Part shown: piece after piece, positions 58,764 through 64,000 of the stretch
Numbering within the stretch: the stretch's first letter is position 1
Layout of the letters: each line of letters starts with the position of its first letter
Program-made: the position numbers and the translations under genes
The notes under the pieces: model-generated
The model's database searches: none
What the model was told of the DNA's origin: nothing
What the model saw: only the letters and a program-made list of their open reading frames with translations
Source of the DNA: Geodermatophilus pulveris
GTDB taxonomy: Bacteria > Actinomycetota > Actinomycetes > Mycobacteriales > Geodermatophilaceae
NCBI RefSeq assembly: GCF_900188375.1
Contig: NZ_FZOO01000008.1
Coordinates: forward strand, 62,001-126,000
Length of the DNA stretch: 64,000 bases
Direction: 5' to 3'

Positions 58764-60175
58764 GCGCGCGCCGCGCGACGCTGGGCGGGCACACGTACGA
58801 GTTCCCCACGCTGGTCGAGCTGATGGCCAAGGCCACCCCGCTGCGCTCGGGCGACGTGCTCGCGGGCTGCGCGGCGGCGTCGGCCGCCGAGCGCGTCGCC
58901 GCGCAGACGGTGCTCGCCGACCTGCCGCTGGCCACCTTCCTCGACGAGCAGGTGGTCGGCTACGAGGAGGACGACGTCACCCGGCTGGTCCTGGACACCC
59001 ACGACCGCGCCGCGTTCGCCCCGGTCGCGTCGCTGACGGTGGGGGAGTTCCGCGACCGGCTGCTGGCCTGGGCGGCCGCCGGGGACGAGGCGGCCATCAG
59101 CGCCCTCGCGCCCGGGCTCACGCCGGAGATGGTCGCGGCGACCTCCAAGCTCATGCGCAACGCCGACCTGGTCGCCGTCGGCCGCCGGACCCGGGTGGTC
59201 ACCGGGCTGCGCAGCACCCTCGGCCTGCCCGGCACGCTGGCCTCCCGGCTGCAGCCCAACCACCCGACCGACGACCCGCTGGGCGTGACGGCGTCCATCG
59301 TCGACGGGCTGCTGCAGGGCAGCGGGGACGCCGTCATCGGCATCAACCCGGCCACCGACTCGCCGGCCCGCACGGTCGCGCTGCTGGAGCTGGTCGACGA
59401 GGTCATCGCCCGGTACGGCATCCCCACCCAGTCCTGCGTGCTGGCGCACGTGACCACCACGCTGCGGGCGCTGGAGCAGGGCGCCCCGGTGGACCTGGTG
59501 TTCCAGTCCGTCGCCGGCACCCAGGGGGCCAACCGCGGCTTCGGCGTCACCCTCGACCTGCTCGCCGAGGCCCGCGCCGGTGCCCTGGCGCTGGGCCGCG
59601 GGACGGTCGGGGACAACGTGACCTACTTCGAGACCGGGCAGGGTTCGGCGCTGTCGGCCGACGCGCACCGCGGCATCGGTGGGCGCCCGGTCGACCAGCA
59701 GACCCTGGAGGCCCGCGCCCACGGCGTCGCCCGGCACTTCGCACCGCTGCTGGTCAACACCGTCGTGGGGTTCATCGGCCCGGAGTACCTCTACGACGGC
59801 AGGCAGGTGCTGCGCGCCGGGCTGGAGGACCACTTCTGCGGCAAGCTGCTCGGCCTGCCCATGGGGGTGGACGTCTGCTACACCAACCACGCCGAGGTCG
59901 ACGGCGACGACACCGATGCGCTGATGCTGCTGCTCGGCGCGGCCGGCTGCACCTTCCTCATCGCCGTCCCCGGGGCCGACGACGTGATGCTGCACTACCA
60001 GTCGCTGTCGTTCACCGACGTCCTGACCACCCGGCAGGTGCTCGGGCTGCGGCCGGCGCCGGAGTTCGAGGTCTGGCTGGCCCGGATGGACCTGCTCGAC
60101 GACGCCGGCCGGGTGCGCGAGCTGACCGCCGACGCACCCGCGGCCCGGGCCCTGCTCGCGGCGGCGGCGTCGTGA
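58760..60175 (+). CDS. eutB: Ethanolamine ammonia-lyase large subunit
   Basis: 471 residues, complete. The adenosylcobalamin-dependent TIM-barrel subunit that turns ethanolamine into acetaldehyde and ammonia. Blocks: [85 protein letters not shown] (substrate and cobalamin-facing glutamine/glutamate) and [20 protein letters not shown]. No shell-protein genes are present, so no microcompartment is expected. Partner eutC follows after 73 nt. Confidence 0.94.
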   Translation: MSARRATLGGHTYEFPTLVELMAKATPLRSGDVLAGCAAASAAERVAAQTVLADLPLATFLDEQVVGYEEDDVTRLVLDTHDRAAFAPVASLTVGEFRDRLLAWAAAGDEAAISALAPGLTPEMVAATSKLMRNADLVAVGRRTRVVTGLRSTLGLPGTLASRLQPNHPTDDPLGVTASIVDGLLQGSGDAVIGINPATDSPARTVALLELVDEVIARYGIPTQSCVLAHVTTTLRALEQGAPVDLVFQSVAGTQGANRGFGVTLDLLAEARAGALALGRGTVGDNVTYFETGQGSALSADAHRGIGGRPVDQQTLEARAHGVARHFAPLLVNTVVGFIGPEYLYDGRQVLRAGLEDHFCGKLLGLPMGVDVCYTNHAEVDGDDTDALMLLLGAAGCTFLIAVPGADDVMLHYQSLSFTDVLTTRQVLGLRPAPEFEVWLARMDLLDDAGRVRELTADAPAARALLAAAAS

Positions 60176-60248
60176 CCGAGCTCGCGAGGTCACGCGGGGG
60201 CACAGCACCGCCGGGCACGGGGCCGACGAGCGCGAGCGAGGAGGACCC

Positions 60249-61004
60249 GTGACCGACGCCCTGGACCGGCCGCTGCCGGTGCGCGACGACCCGTGGGCGC
60301 TGCTGCGGTCGGCGACCCGGGCGCGGGTGGCCCTCGGCCGGGCCGGGGACGCGCTGCCCACCGCCCGGGAGCTGGAGTTCCGCGCCGCGCACGCCGCGGC
60401 CCGGGACGCGGTGCACCAGCCCCTCGACCCGGCGGCGGTGCGGGCCGCGCTCGGCGACCGGGAGCTGCTCGAGGTGCACTCCGCCGCCCCGGACCGGGCC
60501 ACCTACCTGCAGCGCCCCGACCTCGGCCGGCAGCTGGCGGAGGGCACGACGCTGCCCCGGACCGAGGACGACCTGGCCGTCGTGATCGCCGACGGGCTCT
60601 CCCCGCGCGCGGTGCACGAGCACGCCGCCGGGCTGGTGGGCGCGCTGCTGGAGCGGCTGCCCGGCTGGTCGGTCGCGCCGCTGGTGCTGGCCGCCCAGGC
60701 GCGGGTGGCGCTGGGCGACGCGGTGGCCGCCGCGCTCGGGGCGCGGGCCGTCGTCGTGCTGGTGGGGGAGCGGCCGGGGCTGTCCTCGGCGGACTCCCTC
60801 GGCGTCTACCTCACCTGGGACCCGCGGCCGGGGCGGATCGACTCCGAGCGCAACTGCGTCTCCAACGTCCGCCCGCCGCACGGGCTGTCCTACGGGCAGG
60901 CCGCCGACACCGTGGCCGCGCTGCTGACCGCGGCCCGCGAGCTGGGCGCCTCCGGGGTGGCGCTCAAGGACGAGGGCCCCGCCCTGCCGGCGGGCGCCTA
61001 CTGA
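60249..61004 (+). CDS. eutC: Ethanolamine ammonia-lyase small subunit
   Basis: 251 residues, complete. [55 protein letters not shown], and the cobalamin-facing [19 protein letters not shown] near the end follow the EutC pattern. GTG at 60249 with GAGGAGG upstream. Acetaldehyde made here would need an aldehyde dehydrogenase; the only ALDH in the window is the dead remnant at 19918. A REP-like hairpin starts 2 nt after the stop and may serve as terminator. Confidence 0.93.
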   Translation: MTDALDRPLPVRDDPWALLRSATRARVALGRAGDALPTARELEFRAAHAAARDAVHQPLDPAAVRAALGDRELLEVHSAAPDRATYLQRPDLGRQLAEGTTLPRTEDDLAVVIADGLSPRAVHEHAAGLVGALLERLPGWSVAPLVLAAQARVALGDAVAAALGARAVVVLVGERPGLSSADSLGVYLTWDPRPGRIDSERNCVSNVRPPHGLSYGQAADTVAALLTAARELGASGVALKDEGPALPAGAY

Positions 61005-61962
61005 AGAAGGACCCCGTCCCCCCCACCCCTCGCAGGCTCGGGGCGGGCCCCTGGACGGGGCCACATCGGGGGCGGGCGGTGCGCAGCCAGGCCGCCAGCC
61101 GGTCGCCGTCCCACGGCCGGCGGCGGCGGGCGGCCGCGGCGAGCAGCCCGCGGGGCAGCTCCAGGGTGGCCAGCGCGATGCCCGCGGCGCCCGGCCGGTC
61201 GCCGTCGCGCAGGTGCGCGGCCACCGCGCGGGCACGCCGGACGGCGAAGCGGGGCAGCTCCCGCGGCAGCGAGGGCGCGTACTGGTGCACCAGCACCTGC
61301 GCGGTCCGCGCGTGGTGCCACTCGCGCAGGAACACCCCCGCGGCCGACCGGCCCGACCGGTCGTGGGTGAACCGGGTGGCCGGGACCCGCAGCAGCACGT
61401 GCCCGGCCGCGCGCAGCCGGCGGGAGGCGTCGGCGTCCTCGTTGTAGAAGAAGTACAGCGGGTCGAAGCCGCCGGCGGCCAGGAACTCCGCCCGGCGGAG
61501 CAGCACCGCCGTGCCGCTGAGCTGCTCGACGGGGTGCGCCGGCCCGGCGGGCGGCGACTCCTCCCCGGGCCCGTGCACCCCCGGCGCCGCGGCGACCGCG
61601 GACGGGTCGGCGTCCAGCTCGGCGGCGAGGACCCGCAGCATGTCCGGGTCGGGCCGGCCGTCGGAGTTGAGCAGCGCGGCGTAGCGGCCGCGGCAGGCGT
61701 CCAGGCCGAGGTCCACCGCGCGGGCGAAGCCCAGGTTGCGCCGCGACCACAGCACGGTCGGCTCCGCGTGCGGGTAGCGGGCCAGCTGCGCCCGGGCGGC
61801 GGCCGCGGTGGCCGGCGCCGCGCCGTTCTCCACCAGCACCGCCCGGCCGCGCCAGTGCGGGCGCAGTGCCGCGGCGACGGCGGCGTGCTGCCGCTCCAGC
61901 AGCCCGGGCGGCTCGCGCCAGGCGAGGAAGACGACGTCGACGTCGTCGAGGTCCGACCGCAC
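60964..61962 (-). CDS. Glycosyltransferase family 2, C-terminus altered by a repeat
   Basis: 332 residues. [40 protein letters not shown] and [20 protein letters not shown] form the rhamnosyltransferase-like GT-A core; [20 protein letters not shown] then [18 protein letters not shown] is the acceptor region. From about residue 300 ([20 protein letters not shown]) the protein is encoded by the REP-like element at 61006 and then by the antisense of eutC, so the natural end is lost. The core is complete and may still work. Confidence 0.82.
   Translation of the reverse strand: MRSDLDDVDVVFLAWREPPGLLERQHAAVAAALRPHWRGRAVLVENGAAPATAAAARAQLARYPHAEPTVLWSRRNLGFARAVDLGLDACRGRYAALLNSDGRPDPDMLRVLAAELDADPSAVAAAPGVHGPGEESPPAGPAHPVEQLSGTAVLLRRAEFLAAGGFDPLYFFYNEDADASRRLRAAGHVLLRVPATRFTHDRSGRSAAGVFLREWHHARTAQVLVHQYAPSLPRELPRFAVRRARAVAAHLRDGDRPGAAGIALATLELPRGLLAAAARRRRPWDGDRLAAWLRTARPRCGPVQGPAPSLRGVGGTGSFFSRRPPAGRGPRP
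61006..61062 (+). repeat. REP-like hairpin, copy B (after eutC, inside GT2 3' end)
   Basis: Outer stem CCCCGTCC/GGACGGGG, inner stem CCCACCCC/GGGGCGGG (one mismatch at the same place as copy A), loop TCGCAGGCTC identical to copy A. It overlaps the 3' end of the glycosyltransferase gene on the other strand. Confidence 0.8.
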
Positions 61963-62005
61963 CGGTCAGCGGCGGTCCGGCGGGGGCACGGGCCCCACCC
62001 TAGCG

Positions 62006-62053
62006 CCGCGCCCGGGGGGCGGCCGCGGGTCCGCGGTCGCCCCCCGGGCGCGG
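62006..62053 (-). terminator. Hairpin terminator of the Tct operon
   Basis: CCGCGCCCGGGGGGCG and CGCCCCCCGGGCGCGG, 16-bp perfect arms with a second small stem inside the loop (CCGCGG/CCGCGG), 27 nt after the tctA stop. Confidence 0.8.
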
Positions 62054-62079
62054 TGGCCGGGGCTCGGTGGCCGGAACGC

Positions 62080-63684
62080 TCAGCGGCCGGGCCGGTCCTC
62101 CTCGGGACGGCTGCGGGTCTCCACCGACACGGCGTCGGTCGTGCCGTGGTGGTGGTGCGCCTCCTCGATCTCGTGCACCGCGTCGTCCAGCACCGGCACG
62201 TGCAGCCCCCGGCGCGGCAGCAGCCGGCGGACCAGCGGCCACAGCAGCACGAGCAGCACGACGGTGTAGACCACTGCCGAGAACGGGGTGATCAGGCCGG
62301 ACAGCTCGCCGTTGCTGATCTGCAGGGCCGTGCGCAGCCGCTCCTCGGCGAACGGCCCGAGGATCGCCCCGATGATGGCCGGCAGCACCGGCAGCCCGTA
62401 GCGGCGCATCATGAAGCCGAGCGCGCCGATGACCAGCAGCAGGAACAGGTCGAACGGCGAGGCGTTGGCCGCGTAGGCACCCAGGCTGGCGAAGAAGAGG
62501 ATGCCCGCGTACAGGTACGAGCGCGGGATCCGCAGCAGCCGGGCCCACACCGGCGCCAGCGGCAGGTTGAGCAGCAGCAGCGCGGTGTTGCCGATGAACA
62601 GGCTGGCGATCAGGCCCCAGACCAGCTCCGGCTCGTTGTCGAACAGCTGCGGCCCCGGCTCGATGCCGAAGCTGGTGATCGCCGCCAGCAGCACCGCCGC
62701 GGTGGCCGTGACCGGGATGCCCAGGGTGAGCAGCGGCACCAGGCCGCCGGCGGCGGAGGCGTTGTTCGTCGCCTCCGGTCCGGCCACGCCCTCGATGGCA
62801 CCGTGCCCGAACTCCTCCGGGTGCTTGCTCAGCCGCTTCTCGGTGACGTAGGAGAGGAACGTCGGGATCTCCGCCCCGCCGGCGGGCACGGCGCCGAACG
62901 GGAAGCCGATCGCGGTGCCGCGCAGCCACGGCTTCCACGACCGCCGCCAGTCCTCCCGGCTCATCCGCGGGTTGCCCACCGGGATGACCTCGACCGGGCG
63001 GCGGCGCAGGTGCGCGGCGATCCACAGCGCCTCGCCGACGGCGAACAGGCCCACCGCGACGACGACGACGTCGATCCCGTCGGCCAGCTCCGGGACGCCG
63101 AAGGTCAGCCGCTGCTGCCCGGAGCTGCGGTCGATGCCGACCAGGCCGATGGTCAGGCCCAGGCCCAGGGCGGCCAGCCCGCGGACCCGGGAGCTGCCCA
63201 GCACCGAGGTCACCGCGATGAAGGCCAGCACCATGACGGCGAAGTAGTCGGCCTGCCCGACGCCGACGGCGAGGTCGGCGACGGTCGGGGCGAGCAGGGC
63301 CAGCAGCAGGGTGGCGATCGTGCCGGCGATGAACGAGCCGATCGCCGCGGTCGCCAGTGCCTGCGCGGCTCGGCCGGAGCGGGCCATCTTGTTGCCCTCG
63401 AGGGCGGTGACCACCGAGGCGCTCTCGCCGGGGGTGTTGAGCAGGATCGACGTCGTCGAACCGCCGTACATGCCGCCGTAGTAGATGCCGGCGAACATGA
63501 TCAGCGCGGTGGTGGCGTCCAGGCTGCGGGTCAGCGGCAGCAGCAGCGCGACGGCCATCGCCGGGCCGATGCCGGGCAGCACGCCGATCGCGGTGCCCAG
63601 CAGCACGCCGAGCAGCGCGAACATGAGGTTCTCCGGCGTCAGCGCGGTGGCGAACCCGTTCGCGAGCTCGCTGAAGGCGCCCAT
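62080..63684 (-). CDS. tctA: Tripartite tricarboxylate transporter, large permease TctA
   Basis: 534 residues, about twelve membrane helices. The conserved TctA blocks are [19 protein letters not shown] (near 34-52), [20 protein letters not shown] with [16 protein letters not shown], and [20 protein letters not shown] with [19 protein letters not shown]. It moves a periplasmic-protein-bound carboxylate across the membrane with an ion gradient. The C-terminus is His-rich (HHHHG). Its ATG overlaps the tctB stop (ATGA). Confidence 0.93.
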   Translation of the reverse strand: MGAFSELANGFATALTPENLMFALLGVLLGTAIGVLPGIGPAMAVALLLPLTRSLDATTALIMFAGIYYGGMYGGSTTSILLNTPGESASVVTALEGNKMARSGRAAQALATAAIGSFIAGTIATLLLALLAPTVADLAVGVGQADYFAVMVLAFIAVTSVLGSSRVRGLAALGLGLTIGLVGIDRSSGQQRLTFGVPELADGIDVVVVAVGLFAVGEALWIAAHLRRRPVEVIPVGNPRMSREDWRRSWKPWLRGTAIGFPFGAVPAGGAEIPTFLSYVTEKRLSKHPEEFGHGAIEGVAGPEATNNASAAGGLVPLLTLGIPVTATAAVLLAAITSFGIEPGPQLFDNEPELVWGLIASLFIGNTALLLLNLPLAPVWARLLRIPRSYLYAGILFFASLGAYAANASPFDLFLLLVIGALGFMMRRYGLPVLPAIIGAILGPFAEERLRTALQISNGELSGLITPFSAVVYTVVLLVLLWPLVRRLLPRRGLHVPVLDDAVHEIEEAHHHHGTTDAVSVETRSRPEEDRPGR

Positions 63685-64000
63685 CAGAGGATCCCCTGCA
63701 GCACGCCGACCGGCAGGGCGATGCCCAGGCCGAGCACGAACAGGTACCAGCTGCCGACCGACAGCACGACGGCGATGGCCAGGTCGCGCACCGGGTGCCG
63801 GCTGCCGAGGGCGAACGCCGAGCCCCAGAAGAGGATCGCGCCGGACACCGGCCAGCCGAGCGGCTCGATGAGCAGCGCGTTGGCGACGAAGGCCGCGGCC
63901 AGCAGCGCGATGGTCCGCCAGTCGCTGCCGCTGGTGAGATCGACGTCCTCACCGCCCTCCGGCTCGCCCCGGCCGCCGCGCAGCACGTCGACGGCGAGGA
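63684..64000 (-). CDS. tctB: Tripartite tricarboxylate transporter, small subunit TctB (5' end outside window)
   Basis: At least 105 residues are visible. [40 protein letters not shown] and [20 protein letters not shown], then [15 protein letters not shown], are the typical four helices of TctB, ending in LPxGxLQGIL. It lies directly before tctA with an ATGA overlap. The substrate-binding tctC should be just beyond the window edge (inference). Confidence 0.88.
   Translation of the reverse strand, partial: LAVDVLRGGRGEPEGGEDVDLTSGSDWRTIALLAAAFVANALLIEPLGWPVSGAILFWGSAFALGSRHPVRDLAIAVVLSVGSWYLFVLGLGIALPVGVLQGIL

Noticed and set aside
1..64000. tRNA, rRNA, integrase or insertion-sequence genes marking a genomic island.
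   Set aside because: None could be recognised on either strand, so no island boundary is claimed.

Overview
The window is very GC-rich (third codon positions almost always G or C) and has the gene repertoire of a soil or rock-dwelling actinobacterium. The best fit is the Geodermatophilaceae (Blastococcus, Modestobacter, Geodermatophilus). Pointers are a DUF222/13E12-type HNH endonuclease under an actinobacterial SOS box, DtxR/IdeR-type iron boxes, an actinobacterial c-di-AMP riboswitch in front of an NlpC/P60 hydrolase, GAF-ANTAR and SCO-type families, many GTG starts, GTGA overlaps and probable leaderless genes. The family assignment is inference. No rRNA, tRNA, CRISPR array, insertion sequence or integrase was seen.

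Layout. 1-9.2 kb: an ADP-ribosylglycohydrolase and an NrtR-like regulator that share an operator, an NlpC/P60 hydrolase with its riboswitch, two paralogous small basic proteins around a D-2-hydroxyacid dehydrogenase, an SMP-30 lactonase, an F420-type oxidoreductase, a STAS protein, a cupin and a PknB-like kinase. 9.4-19.8 kb: a co-oriented island of a tail-anchored kinase, a 45-residue membrane protein, a zinc-ribbon GTPase and a GAP1-like partner, next to a 1979-residue transglutaminase/DUF4011/SF1 helicase/REase/DUF3320 protein. This is the strongest candidate for an uncharacterised signalling or defence system. 19.9-27.9 kb: a scarred metabolic zone in which at least four genes (aldehyde dehydrogenase, CoA-transferase III, Zn-alcohol dehydrogenase, uracil-DNA glycosylase-like) keep both ends but have lost their middles, between intact ilvA-like, transketolase/AceE-like, SCO6745-like and enoyl-CoA hydratase genes.

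28.4-35.8 kb: a collagen-like protein with 80 perfect Gly-X-Y triplets, then a GntR-controlled hydantoinase A/B plus isochorismatase operon divergent from an isocitrate lyase/PEP mutase family gene. 35.8-43.3 kb: small housekeeping and stress proteins, a second scar where a FAD oxidase and a LuxR gene have both lost their 5' ends, a thioesterase preceded by three tandem mini-ORFs, and a microbial rhodopsin with a proton-pump (DTE) motif. 43.4-49.5 kb: an iron(III) ABC transporter and an aldolase/epimerase/glycosyltransferase operon, each behind an IdeR-like box. 49.7-56.4 kb: an SOS-controlled HNH endonuclease, a GT-C glycosyltransferase, a Vsr-like gene broken by a palindromic repeat, and small membrane proteins. 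56.4-61 kb: ethanolamine use (GAF-ANTAR regulator, permease, EutB, EutC). 61-64 kb: a glycosyltransferase and a tripartite tricarboxylate transporter (TctA, partial TctB).

A family of about 55-bp hairpins with a conserved loop and covarying stems (52891, 61006, and inverted at 25641) looks like an undescribed REP-like element. One copy disrupts vsr and another has rewritten the 3' end of a glycosyltransferase gene.
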